From: CAIKMD01 sp963702925
Lineage (GTDB): Bacteria; Pseudomonadota; Alphaproteobacteria; ATCC43930; CGMCC-115725
Reading direction: 5' to 3'
DNA length: 64,000 nucleotides
Assembly (NCBI GenBank): GCA_963702925.1
Contig: OY969771.1
Span: forward strand, 992,001 to 1,056,000
Shown here: piece by piece, positions 44,281-52,868 of the stretch
Layout: each line of letters opens with the position of its first letter
Numbering within the stretch: the first letter of the stretch is position 1
Program-made: the position numbers and the translations under genes
Notes under the pieces: model-generated
Told to the model about the DNA's origin: nothing
The model's input: the letters and a program-made list of their open reading frames with translations, nothing else
The model's database searches: none

Positions 44281-45393
44281 TCAGGCGCCAGCTTGCTGGG
44301 AGCTCATCGCTTCGGACAAGTCGGCATAAAGCGCGCGATAGCGCTTCACGATCGCATCCATCGCATAATGGTGGAGGATGCGTTGCCGCGCCGCGCCGCC
44401 CGCGCCCGGGCCACGCGCGAGCACGGCAAGCACGCCGTCGCAAAGCGCGGCCGGGTTCCGCGGCGGAACGACGACCCCCGTCTCGGCGATGATCGCGTCG
44501 GCATCTCCGACATCGGTGGCGACACAAGGCACACCGCAGGCCATCGCCTCGCCGAGGACGTTGGGAAACCCTTCGCCGAAGGCCGAGGACAAAACAAGGA
44601 CATCGAGCGCCGGCAAAATCCGATCGACGTCGCCGCGCTCGCCCAGCGCTGTCAATCTCCCGGCGAGCGCGGCAGGGATTTTGAGCTTCTCAGTATCGCG
44701 ACCGATTAGAACGAACACGGCATCCGGACGCGCCTGCGCGATCCGCTCCGCCGCCGCAAGGAAATTTCCGTGATCCTTCATCGGGTCCACGCGCGCAACC
44801 ATGCCGATGAGCGGTGCGGTCGACGCAATATTCTGCTGAGTGCGAAATTGGGCGCGCGCTTCGTCATCGGGACGAAAACGCTCGGTATCGAAGCCATTGG
44901 GAATGAGCTCCCATCGCTTCGCTCGATAGCCGATGGCCTGGTGGTTGCGAAGCCCCGCTTCGCTGTTGGCGATGATGGCGGCCGGCAATGGCGAAGCGCG
45001 CGCGAGCAGCCAACGGATGACCCGCGTTCCCAAAGAGTATTCCGAGAATTCCACGTCGGAGCAACGCAGGTTCCAAACCAGTGGCCGGCGGGGCGAGAAG
45101 AACGAGATCAAGAGGCCGAGAAGATCGGCATGATAGAGCCACGTCTGCAAAATATCGGGGCGCTCGCGCCGCACGATCTCGCGGAGTCGCAAAATCGCCC
45201 CAAGCGAGGGGCGGCCGCGCCGCATGCCGAGCGCCGCCACCTCGATCCCGGCGGCCCGCAGTTCCGGCCCGAGAGCGCCTTCATCCATCAGCGAGACGAC
45301 AATGCTCGGATAGCCCAGGCGGGGCGCGAGCCGCGTCAACATCGTCTCGGCGCCGCCGCGGTTAAGGTCCGTAATGATATGCAAGATTTTCAT
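44281..45393 (-). CDS. Glycosyltransferase family 4
   Basis: 370 residues from ATG 45393. GT-B fold: MKILHIITDLNRGGAETML at the N-terminus, LIGMVARVDPMKDHGNFLAA in the hinge, and the EX7E-type donor site SSAFGEGFPNVLGEAMACG followed by VPCVATDVGDADAII. Retaining GT4 members transfer hexoses, pentoses or heptoses in LPS and capsule assembly. Starts 14 bases after asnB stop on the same strand, so it shares that transcript. Sugar unknown. Confidence 0.93.
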   Translation of the reverse strand: MKILHIITDLNRGGAETMLTRLAPRLGYPSIVVSLMDEGALGPELRAAGIEVAALGMRRGRPSLGAILRLREIVRRERPDILQTWLYHADLLGLLISFFSPRRPLVWNLRCSDVEFSEYSLGTRVIRWLLARASPLPAAIIANSEAGLRNHQAIGYRAKRWELIPNGFDTERFRPDDEARAQFRTQQNIASTAPLIGMVARVDPMKDHGNFLAAAERIAQARPDAVFVLIGRDTEKLKIPAALAGRLTALGERGDVDRILPALDVLVLSSAFGEGFPNVLGEAMACGVPCVATDVGDADAIIAETGVVVPPRNPAALCDGVLAVLARGPGAGGAARQRILHHYAMDAIVKRYRALYADLSEAMSSQQAGA

Positions 45394-45407
45394 GGGACCC
45401 GCGGGTG

Positions 45408-47348
45408 CTAGCAAGACGGGAGCCAACGCGCTTTCCAGGCTTGAAACATCGCCGCGCTCCAAAGCAGATATTGCCAATCGCGGCGGCCCGAAAGGTGTTC
45501 TTGCCATTTTGTCCGAATGAGCCGCGCGTCGAAGACGCCCTCGCGCGCCAAACGCGTCTCGTCGAAAAGATCTTCCGCCCAATCCTTCAGCGGGCCGCGC
45601 AACCAGGAGCCGATCGGCACGCCGAACCCCATCTTCGGCCGATCGATCAACCCGGCCGGCACGTAGCGCTCGAGCAGACGGCGCAAAAGATATTTGCGCG
45701 TCTTGCCCTCCGCCTTCCATTGCGGCGGCAAGGTCCAGCTAAACGCGACGACCCGGTGATCGATGAGGGGGACGCGAACCTCCAAAGACGTCGCCATGGA
45801 CGCGCGATCGACCTTGGTCAGAATGTCGTCCGGCAGATAGTTCATCGTATCGATAAATTGCATGCGCTCGATCGGATCGGGAATGAAGTCCGTTAGCGCC
45901 GCGAAATTGACCGCCCGGCCATTCGCCCGCGCCCCGATGACGAGCGGCAATCGCTCGCGGCTGTGGCTGGTAAAGAGATTGTAGAAATTTTCCGGATCGG
46001 CCGCGAGGACGGATGCGAGCTTCGAGAGCCTGTCGCCAAGCAGTTGCTCGCGTCGCGTTCCGGCAAAACACCGGCCAAGCGCGTTCCACAACCCGATCGG
46101 AAGAGCGCGAATGATCGCGGCACCCAGCTTGGCCCCGCCTTTGGGCAAGCGCTCGCAAGCGGCGAGAAGGGCGCGGACCTGGAAATAGCGATCATAGCCC
46201 CCGAACAGCTCGTCGCCTCCGTCCCCTGACAGCGCGACCGTGACCGATCGACGCGCGAGTTCCGAAACCAGAAAGGTCGGAAGCTGCGACGGATCAGCGA
46301 AAGGCTCGTCGTACATCTCAGGCAATCGCGGAATCAGCGCCCGCGCTTGCTCGGGCGTGACGTAGAGGTCGATGTGATCGAGATGAAGGTGGCCGGCCAC
46401 CGCCCGCGCATGCCCGACCTCGTCGAATTCCGCTTCGTGAAAGCCGATCGAGAAGCTTTTCACCGGACGCGCGCTGATCTTTTGCATGAGGCTGACGACG
46501 AGCGACGAATCGATCCCGCCGGAGAGAAAGGCGCCGAGTGGCACATCGGCGATCATGCGCTTGCCAACGGCGTCCGTCAGAAGCGAGTCGAGTTGATCGA
46601 GCGCCTCTGCTTCCGTTCCGACGAAGCGCGTCGCAAGCCCGGATTTCGCGACCCCGGCCAAGGTCCAAAACGCTTGGATGGACACCGGTTGCCCTGGGCG
46701 GGCGATGAGAATCCGGCCTGGTGCCAGCTGATTGACGCCTTGATAGATCGTGAGCGCGCTTGGCACATAAGAGTGCTGCAGCAATGCCGCAACGGCGTCG
46801 CGGTTGAGCGCCGGCTCCCAACCCGCATCGGCCCGTAAGGCTTTTAGCTCGGATCCGAACAGGAACCGCGCGCCAAATTGAGCCCAGTACAGCGGCTTAA
46901 TGCCGAGCCGGTCGCGGACCAAATAGAGCGTGCGTTCCCGGCAATCCCACAAGGCGATCGCGAACATGCCGATAAGACGCTTGATCGTCGGCTCGACACC
47001 CCAAACAGCCGCGCCTTCGACAATGACCTCGGTGTCCGAATGACCGCGGAAGCGGCGGCCTAACGATTCAAGCTCGCGGCGAAGCTCCGGAAAATTATAG
47101 GCCTCGCCATTGAACGAGATGACGAAGCGTCCGCAGGATGAAACCATCGGCTGGGCACCGGCGGGCGACAGATCGACGATGGCAAGCCGCCGGTGCCCCA
47201 AAGCGATTCCGCTGTTGGCGTCGCACCACACACCCTCGCCGTCGGGACCGCGATGGGCCAAACGATCGACCATGCGCTGCGCTGCTGCGGACAGCGTCTC
47301 AGGACTTGTTTGCGCACGCTGGTCCCAGAGGCCCGCTATGCCGCACAT
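45408..47348 (-). CDS. asnB: Asparagine synthetase (glutamine-hydrolysing) family
   Basis: 646 residues. Cys2 (MCGIAGLWD) is the glutaminase nucleophile; HRGPDGEGVW, ISFNGEAYNFPELR and GHSDTEVIVEG complete the N-terminal amidotransferase. The C-terminal synthetase has the PP-loop FLSGGIDSSLVVSLM and LSGDGGDELFGGYDRY. In polysaccharide clusters such AsnB-like proteins may amidate uronic acid sugars or supply asparagine. Given the UDP-sugar dehydrogenase gene at the far end of the window, amidation of a uronate is possible but unproven. Leads the GT4 gene. Confidence 0.9.
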   Translation of the reverse strand: MCGIAGLWDQRAQTSPETLSAAAQRMVDRLAHRGPDGEGVWCDANSGIALGHRRLAIVDLSPAGAQPMVSSCGRFVISFNGEAYNFPELRRELESLGRRFRGHSDTEVIVEGAAVWGVEPTIKRLIGMFAIALWDCRERTLYLVRDRLGIKPLYWAQFGARFLFGSELKALRADAGWEPALNRDAVAALLQHSYVPSALTIYQGVNQLAPGRILIARPGQPVSIQAFWTLAGVAKSGLATRFVGTEAEALDQLDSLLTDAVGKRMIADVPLGAFLSGGIDSSLVVSLMQKISARPVKSFSIGFHEAEFDEVGHARAVAGHLHLDHIDLYVTPEQARALIPRLPEMYDEPFADPSQLPTFLVSELARRSVTVALSGDGGDELFGGYDRYFQVRALLAACERLPKGGAKLGAAIIRALPIGLWNALGRCFAGTRREQLLGDRLSKLASVLAADPENFYNLFTSHSRERLPLVIGARANGRAVNFAALTDFIPDPIERMQFIDTMNYLPDDILTKVDRASMATSLEVRVPLIDHRVVAFSWTLPPQWKAEGKTRKYLLRRLLERYVPAGLIDRPKMGFGVPIGSWLRGPLKDWAEDLFDETRLAREGVFDARLIRTKWQEHLSGRRDWQYLLWSAAMFQAWKARWLPSC

Positions 47349-47550
47349 CGAAATGCCTTCATGACATCGGGGGAAAAAGACGCGCGCGACGAAGATACCG
47401 ATAAGGATCCGTAGATGCCGAAATTTCCGGTGCCCTTTGTTCGAGACCAGTTCGACATCTTGTGATCCCCACCGGGCAGGCCGTCAACGGACGGCTCTCA
47501 GCCAGGCGAAACCGGAGCCGCGCCGCGACGAGCGCGCGCCGCAATCGCGC

Positions 47551-47742
47551 CTATCTCTCTTCGGACGCCATTTCGCGCTCCTCTGCGCGCTCGAACCGGC
47601 GCGCCTCGGCTTCGCATTCGGCGACGTATTCGTTCAGCCGACGCGCGTCGACCTCACCCAATGCCCACAGAGAGCGCCGCGCCCGCTCAGCGCGAGCGCG
47701 CCATTGCGCCGCGGAAGGCGCCTCGACCCGTTCAACCCGCAT
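47551..47742 (-). CDS. Small highly charged protein of unknown function
   Basis: 63 residues from ATG 47742, preceded by a strong GAGGGATAACACC ribosome site; that decides the start over upstream ATGs at 47772 and 47784. Mostly helical, Arg/Glu/Ala-rich (QWRARAERARRSLWALGEVD, LNEYVAECEAEARRFERAEE), possibly a coiled coil. Divergent from the small RHH-like protein, with a perfect palindrome between them, so the pair may be jointly controlled. No domain recognised. Confidence 0.6.
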   Translation of the reverse strand: MRVERVEAPSAAQWRARAERARRSLWALGEVDARRLNEYVAECEAEARRFERAEEREMASEER

Positions 47743-47783
47743 GGTGTTATCCCTCGAAATCGGATATTTCATGGTAATAACCA

Positions 47784-47804
47784 TATATTAACCAAGTTAA
47801 TATA
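47784..47804. promoter_or_regulatory. Perfect 9-bp inverted repeat, candidate operator
   Basis: TATATTAAC-CAA-GTTAATATA: nine-base arms, no mismatch, 3-base spacer. It lies in the AT-rich 99-base space between two small divergent genes, 38 bases before the RHH-like start and 42 bases before the other start. An AT-rich palindrome here in GC-rich DNA is typical of an autoregulatory operator. The RHH-like protein is the natural candidate ligand. Confidence 0.6.
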
Positions 47805-47841
47805 CGGTAAATCACGGTTGAGATTTTGGGTGGGGTTGCCT

Positions 47842-48069
47842 ATGGCGCGTCCTCGGAACAAGGCAGAGACACGGTCCCTGACCGTTTCGGTCCCGATCCG
47901 CCTTTATGACTATCTCGGCCATCTCGCACAGAATTCGGTGTTGGGCGCCTCCGAATCCGAGGTTGCGAGCTTCCTTCTGACGCAGCAGGTGATGGCCATG
48001 CTGCGCGACGGGTTCCATGATCTGCGGATTCCCAGCGCGCCGCCCGGCACCTCTCAACCCAAGGCATAA
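47842..48069 (+). CDS. Small ribbon-helix-helix-like regulator
   Basis: 75 residues from ATG 47842. After a basic start (MARPRNKAETR) comes SLTVSVPIRLYDYLGHLA, a beta-strand then helix pattern as in RHH/Arc-type DNA-binding proteins, then a second helix (SEVASFLLTQQVMAMLRDG). The frame is open further upstream, but that part is coding-poor. A perfect palindrome lies 38 bases before the start, consistent with autoregulation. It also lies 23 bases before the O-antigen ligase-like gene, so it may regulate this unit. RHH assignment is by pattern, not by search. Confidence 0.6.
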   Translation: MARPRNKAETRSLTVSVPIRLYDYLGHLAQNSVLGASESEVASFLLTQQVMAMLRDGFHDLRIPSAPPGTSQPKA

Positions 48070-48092
48070 ATATCGGCTATAAGCCGACCGCC

Positions 48093-49334
48093 ATGAAACA
48101 CAGCGTTTTGCCGCGCCGCTTCGCTGACGCGATCCTTCCCACCGCCGCTTTCATACTGCCCCCCTTGGCGGTTTTTGCGCCCCTCGGGGTGGCGACGCTC
48201 TTCACGGCCGCGGCACTTCTCTTGCTCTCGCTCGATGGCCGGCGCTGCATTGCGAGCTTCCCCACGTTGAAGCCGCTTGCCCTGCTGCTGGCGGCGCTCG
48301 GAATCTGGGCGGTGCTGTCAGCGTCGTGGTCGATCCTGCCCGAGCACAGCCTGCTGGAAGGTCTTCGGCTGCTGTTTCTGAGCGCAGGCGGCATCGCGAT
48401 CGTCAGCACCGCGCTCTCCGCCGCGCCCGCGGAACGCCGTCACGTCGGACAGGCCGTCATGGCAGGCGCCGTCGTCGCAATGCTTCTGCTGCTGATCGAG
48501 CGCTTCGGCAATTTGCCGCTGACTCGGCTGTGGCTGCATGCTCCGCTGACGCAATCGATACCCTTCGAGCGCTTCGACCGCGGCGTGACCGTACTGGTGC
48601 TCTCACTTTGGCCGGCTTTTTTCGCCTTGCGCGCGCTCTGGCAAAGGGCAGCGCTCGTGCTCGCGGTGGTCGCGCTGGCGGCGGCGATGGCGAGCACAAC
48701 GGCTTTGCTCGCCGCGCTGGTGAGCCTCGCGACATTCGTCCTTGCGCGCTTTGCGCCGCGCCTGGTCGCCGGCGCAATGATCGCCTTCATGCTCGTTCTG
48801 GGCGCCGCGATACCCTTGGCCACGCTGAGCTATGACGGCGTTCTTGCGCTGCACCAAAGCGCGCCATGGATCAAATGGTCGGGCATCCATCGCTTGCTGA
48901 TCTGGCGCTTCGCGGCCGATCGGGCCGCGGAGCGGCCTTTTCTCGGCTGGGGGATGGATGCAGCGCGCGAGATACCGGGCGGCAAGACCGAGTTCAACGC
49001 AATCCTGCCGACGCTCCACTATCCCGGCAGCGCGCAAGCGCTTCCGCTTCACCCGCATGACGCGGCGTTGCAATGGCAGCTCGAGCTCGGCGTACCCGGG
49101 TTGCTCCTCGGACTCGCCGTCGTCACCTGGGTGATCGGACGTATCGGCTGGCAAGCGGGGCCAGACCCGACACGCCGCGCCGGTGCCTTGGCGCTGGCGG
49201 CCGCCGTGCTCACGGTGGGGCTCCTGAGTTTCGGCGTGTGGCAAGCCTGGTGGCTGTCGACGATCTGGCTCGTCGCGGCGCTCGCTATCGCAAGCGGCGC
49301 CGAAGACCCGGGGGACCGGTCAATCGAACACTAA
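48093..49334 (+). CDS. O-antigen ligase/polymerase-like membrane protein
   Basis: 413 residues with about ten hydrophobic helices. The Wzy_C/WaaL-type region is LLIWRFAADRAAERPFLGWG and GSAQALPLHPHDAALQWQLE, with the His/Arg pattern of ligases in the large periplasmic loop, then LGVPGLLLGLAVVTWVIG. WaaL attaches finished O-antigen to lipid A-core in the periplasm; this fits the ABC-dependent Wzm/Wzt route, which needs no Wzy polymerase. It follows the small regulator by 23 bases. A polymerase role cannot be excluded by sequence alone. Confidence 0.82.
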   Translation: MKHSVLPRRFADAILPTAAFILPPLAVFAPLGVATLFTAAALLLLSLDGRRCIASFPTLKPLALLLAALGIWAVLSASWSILPEHSLLEGLRLLFLSAGGIAIVSTALSAAPAERRHVGQAVMAGAVVAMLLLLIERFGNLPLTRLWLHAPLTQSIPFERFDRGVTVLVLSLWPAFFALRALWQRAALVLAVVALAAAMASTTALLAALVSLATFVLARFAPRLVAGAMIAFMLVLGAAIPLATLSYDGVLALHQSAPWIKWSGIHRLLIWRFAADRAAERPFLGWGMDAAREIPGGKTEFNAILPTLHYPGSAQALPLHPHDAALQWQLELGVPGLLLGLAVVTWVIGRIGWQAGPDPTRRAGALALAAAVLTVGLLSFGVWQAWWLSTIWLVAALAIASGAEDPGDRSIEH

Positions 49335-49373
49335 GCCGACAGCCTCGATCGCGGCGATTGCCGTGACGAAAGG

Positions 49374-50486
49374 CTAAACAGCTTCTCCCTGCGTCTGCTG
49401 GCGGAGAAGCATCGGCGGCGCTTTCGCAGAAAGTTGCGGCCGCGCGAGGAGAATGGGCCGCTCGAATGTCACATGGAAGAACCAGCTAAAAACCGGCACG
49501 CCCGTGACATAGATCGCGAGCGGCCACCAGACGCCGTCGAAATGCGATTTGAGAAGCACCATGGCGCTAAAGTGGAACAGGTAGACGGGATAGGAAATCT
49601 TGCCCAAGACGAGACACGCCGCGCGCAGCCGCCGATTGCGGCCCGCGAAGGCATCGAAAGCCGCGAACACGCCAACGGCGCTGACGCCGAAGCCGGCCGC
49701 CACGAACGGGTAGAGCTGCTTGGCGATGGCCGACCCGGTCGATGCAATGTCCCAGGCGAGCCACGCAATCAACATCAGAAAACCGCCCAGCGCGATACCG
49801 GCGGCGAGACGAAGGGACACCAGCCGCCGCAAGCCGATCGCCTGGACGCACAGAAACAACAGAAATCCATAGGCGATCGAATCGATGCGATAAGCCACCA
49901 CGCGGCGGACCTGGAGACCCCAATCATCAAGATCGCCGAAAGCCAGCCGCACCGCCGAAATCGTGACAATGAAGCCGACCGCGAGAACGGCACATGTGGT
50001 CGCGCCCCGCCTCTGCAGCAACGCTGCCGCGAGAAGCAGAAAGACAGGAAACACGCCGTAAAACCATTCCTCGACCGACAGGCTCCAGGCAATCGGAAAG
50101 AAGTCCGGCGAGACGGCGTAACGGAAGAGGTTCTGCACGTAGAACAGCGAAAGCAGGAAGTCGCTGGAATAAAGCGCCTGGAATTGTAATGCGACGCCGA
50201 CCAGCGCAAGCACATAGGGAGGAACGGTCCTCATCCACCGTCGCACGAGAAAAATCGATAGATCGCGCATCCTTCCAGAACGGACGCAGCCGACGATCTG
50301 CGGGCCGAGCACAAACCCCGAGAGCACGAAGAACAGCTCGACCCCGAGGACGGAAATACTTTCGAACAGTTTCGGCCGGATCGCGTTGTAGGTAAGAAAA
50401 TGCGGGATCGCGACCGCGATGGCCGCAAGGCCGCGCAACAAATCGAGCGCGGCAACGCGCCCCTCTTGCGCGCCCTTATCGTCCAT
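49374..50486 (-). CDS. Acyltransferase 3 family (OafA/YrhL-like) membrane protein
   Basis: 370 residues, about ten helices. Family landmarks: AALDLLRGLAAIAVAIPHF (catalytic His after the first helix), GVELFFVLSGFVLGPQ, FLVRRWMRTVPPYVLAL and AWSLSVEEWFYGVFPVFLLL. Such proteins O-acylate (often O-acetylate) sugars of O-antigen or other glycans. A second family member lies at 57729-58862. Convergent with the O-antigen ligase-like gene, 39 bases apart, and divergent from the SGNH-like gene, an arrangement fitting a local glycan O-acylation module. Confidence 0.91.
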   Translation of the reverse strand: MDDKGAQEGRVAALDLLRGLAAIAVAIPHFLTYNAIRPKLFESISVLGVELFFVLSGFVLGPQIVGCVRSGRMRDLSIFLVRRWMRTVPPYVLALVGVALQFQALYSSDFLLSLFYVQNLFRYAVSPDFFPIAWSLSVEEWFYGVFPVFLLLAAALLQRRGATTCAVLAVGFIVTISAVRLAFGDLDDWGLQVRRVVAYRIDSIAYGFLLFLCVQAIGLRRLVSLRLAAGIALGGFLMLIAWLAWDIASTGSAIAKQLYPFVAAGFGVSAVGVFAAFDAFAGRNRRLRAACLVLGKISYPVYLFHFSAMVLLKSHFDGVWWPLAIYVTGVPVFSWFFHVTFERPILLARPQLSAKAPPMLLRQQTQGEAV

Positions 50487-50639
50487 TCTGTGTCATGCGA
50501 AGTGATTTCCTCAGCGGCGGGCAAAACATCGTGCCCCGGGCGGCCATGTGTCGGGCGGCAGCATTGTCAATTTGCCGATGGTCGTCTACAAAAACAATCA
50601 CCGTACGCTGAACCAGCGTGGCGACAAAGGTACATTTCA

Positions 50640-51893
50640 ATGGCGCGGCTCATGCGCTTGTTCGGTTTGGTCGTGGTATCGTTCCTGTGTATGGTCGGCG
50701 TTGAAGCAGGCTATCGGATCTTCCTGTTTTACGAGCGGCCGCAGGAGTTTCTGCAAACCGTCCGGCAAGTGCCGTCGTTGGTCTTCTACAACGAATCACC
50801 CTGGCAATTTAACGAGCGCTACGGCTTCGACTATGTGACGAACGGCAATATTCTCGCTGCCGCCATCGTCGATGGAGCACTCCAGGGCTGCACGATCGAG
50901 AAAACGAACGCAGAAGGAAGCTGGGGTACAATCGAAGGGAACTATGCGTCCGCTCAATACAAGGCGCTCCTTTTCGGCAACTCTTTTTCAGGCCAGGCCG
51001 AACAGGGACTAACCTGGAACACGTTCCTGCAACGCGAACTTAGCAACCGGCTCGGGAAGACCGTTCATGTCAGCAACTTCGCTCGCGATGGCGAGGGTCT
51101 ATTGCAAATGCTCGACGTCGCGGCCGGTGAATCGGCGCGGCTTCATCCCGACCTCGTCATCATTGCATTCACGACGGACGGATTCGAAGAGGGCAGGATC
51201 TGGCGAAGGGTCGAGATTGTCGACGGGCGAAGGCGGGTTTTCACGCTGCCCACCCCCGACTTCGACCTTCGGCATGCGGCGGATACGGCGATCATCGACC
51301 CCGACCCTGCGTTCACGGAACGATGGTGCGCGAAGCAGCCGCCGCCGTCACGCGATACCGATCCGATCATCCGAGAAGTAGAAACACGTTATCGCCTGGC
51401 GACGAAACTCGCCGACGCGCGCGCCGACCTGTTCTCGTGGCGCTACTCCGCGGCTCTGGATCGAATCATGCATAATGACCCCTTCTTTCGTGCGCACAAC
51501 GAGTCACGCGCAGCGCCGTCGGTGCATCCCCGTCACAACCTCACCGATTTTTCACAGGACCGGCGCGCCGTCGACGATATTGCTGCAATACGCGCAACGG
51601 GAGCGCGTATCATGTTGTTTCACATGGCGACCCGGACTGAAATGCGCGCAGGCAAAGAGTATCTTGCGATTTCCAGCACCGACCAGGCTCTCCTCAGTTC
51701 GTTGGAGACCCTATTGGGAACGCGAACCGTGACAACGCATGACAACATTGCCGAGCCGGCGGACGTAGAGAACATCGGCAGACCCGACGGCGATGACCAC
51801 CCATCGCTTTACGGAATGCAATTCTATGCCGATGTCGCGATGCGCGGCCTGGTGACGGGCGGCTATCTCGCCGCCAACGACCTCAGTCGATAG
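50640..51893 (+). CDS. SGNH/GDSL-like envelope protein
   Basis: 417 residues from ATG 50640. N-terminal helix (LFGLVVVSFLCMVGVEAGY) is a signal anchor. Block I is YKALLFGNSFSGQAEQG with Ser115 as likely nucleophile (GNSF in place of GDSL), and a DxxH-type block sits near the C-terminus (RPDGDDHPSLYGMQFYA). Family members de-/acylate or acetylate glycans in the periplasm. Immediately followed (8 bases) by the 47-aa membrane protein, a pairing typical of this class. The divergent acyltransferase 3 gene makes an acylation role plausible. Confidence 0.75.
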   Translation: MARLMRLFGLVVVSFLCMVGVEAGYRIFLFYERPQEFLQTVRQVPSLVFYNESPWQFNERYGFDYVTNGNILAAAIVDGALQGCTIEKTNAEGSWGTIEGNYASAQYKALLFGNSFSGQAEQGLTWNTFLQRELSNRLGKTVHVSNFARDGEGLLQMLDVAAGESARLHPDLVIIAFTTDGFEEGRIWRRVEIVDGRRRVFTLPTPDFDLRHAADTAIIDPDPAFTERWCAKQPPPSRDTDPIIREVETRYRLATKLADARADLFSWRYSAALDRIMHNDPFFRAHNESRAAPSVHPRHNLTDFSQDRRAVDDIAAIRATGARIMLFHMATRTEMRAGKEYLAISSTDQALLSSLETLLGTRTVTTHDNIAEPADVENIGRPDGDDHPSLYGMQFYADVAMRGLVTGGYLAANDLSR

Positions 51894-51901
51894 GTCGCAA
51901 C

Positions 51902-52045
51902 ATGTCACGCATTCGAGCAACCATTACGTTTTTTCGCAAGCGTTGGTGGCTAACGCCGATCCTCGTCAGCGTGCTCGTCTTGGCAGGATTGATCCTCGCC
52001 ACGAATCGCGACGCAGTGATTCCGTTTATCTACACCATATTCTGA
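51902..52045 (+). CDS. 47-aa membrane protein, DUF5989-like
   Basis: Short gene of 47 codons, 8 bases after the SGNH-like stop. RATITFFRKRWWLTPILVSV continues into one membrane helix (LVLAGLILA) and ends APFIYTLF-like: AVIPFIYTIF. The R/K-RWW start, single helix and PFIYT-F end match the small DUF5989 proteins that sit beside SxtJ and SGNH-type genes in glycan clusters. No SxtJ or carbamoyltransferase is seen here. Function in the family is unknown; it may anchor the SGNH-like protein. Confidence 0.75.
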   Translation: MSRIRATITFFRKRWWLTPILVSVLVLAGLILATNRDAVIPFIYTIF

Positions 52046-52088
52046 GAGACGGCGGGCATCTGCGCGCGTTCACGCGAGGAAGCGCCTC

Positions 52089-52230
52089 TTATCTTTCCTT
52101 GAGGCTGTCCTGCCCGAGACGAAGAAGCGGCGGAAGCAGATAATCGATGATGCGCCGCGAGCCGGTCTTGATCTCAGCGGTCACCGCCATGCCGGGCGAC
52201 GGATCGGCCAAGAATTTGCGTGGAACGCAG
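52089..52230 (-). pseudogene. HlyD-type membrane fusion protein, C-terminal remnant
   Basis: About 45 codons ending at TAA 52089-52091. The reading LADPSPGMAVTAEIKTGSRR, then IIDYLLPPL and a final DSLKER, matches the C-terminus of HlyD (type I secretion membrane fusion proteins), whose E. coli member ends with a similar SLRER. Upstream of about 52225 the similarity stops and no start or other HlyD domain follows, so only the 3' end remains. The rest was lost or displaced, probably when the neighbouring segment inserted. Confidence 0.7.
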
Positions 52231-52868
52231 CCAGGATCGCTCTCGACCGATGGCCGCGGCGATCGTGGCGCTTCACCTTGGCAGCGCGAGCGAGACGGAA
52301 GTGCGCTCCGCAGCACTTGAACGCGCCGGCGGCGGCGGGCGTGCCTGCGAAGCCGATTCTATATCGCCCTTGACGGACTTTAAAGGGCGCAAGCGGCGAT
52401 GCCAAGGAGCGGCTTGGGACCGCCGCAATGGAATGTCCTCCGCACTACGTGGAAATCGCGGCTGCCAAAGCGGAGGTCGCCCGTCTTGGCCCGTAAGCCG
52501 CGCGGAAGGGTTTGGACGCGTCATCAAGAGTGGAGGCCGGAAGCAGAATCGAACCGTTGCACGAGGATTTGCAGCACGAGAAAGTCGAATTCCGCGCGGG
52601 TCCTAAACCGTCTCTTTCTTTTCTAAATTAATTACTTATGCGCCGCCTCTAACACGGCGACGATCCGCGGCTATTTAAGGAATTCTCTGCACGATTACAT
52701 AGGATTTTCACCACATCGCGGTTGTGCGATGAGGCGCGAGTGCCGAACCTGATGGTCGGGCGCGAGCAGAATGAGGGCCGCGGTGACTGGCTGCAGGCGC
52801 GATCGCTTTCGGAACGCCGCCCGAGCTTATGTTGGTCAAAAAATGCGCCCGCTGTCGGACGTCATTTA
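52231..52868. other. Gene-poor junction between O-antigen region and recombination module
   Basis: About 640 bases. Short open frames on both strands have no ribosome sites or domains. It includes a tRNA-like fragment (52531-52573) and an AT-rich stretch (52610-52640, TTTCTTTTCTAAATTAATTA). No inverted repeats, transposase or integrase remnants could be recognised. I see it as a junction or scar. Confidence 0.45.
52531..52573 (-). other. tRNA-Cys-like 3' fragment, possible attachment site
   Basis: On the minus strand: CTGCAAA (a GCA-anticodon loop), then CGGTTCGATTC (T-arm-like) and a GGCCTCCA end. A 5' half could not be folded, and the T-stem has one mismatch, so this is not a functional tRNA. 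Partial tRNA 3' ends often mark element integration sites, and this one lies at the edge of the recombination module. Could also be chance. Confidence 0.3.

Noticed and set aside
52531..52640. Complete tRNA-Cys gene
   Set aside because: Only the anticodon-loop to 3' end resembles tRNA-Cys; no matching 5' half, D-arm or acceptor stem could be folded.
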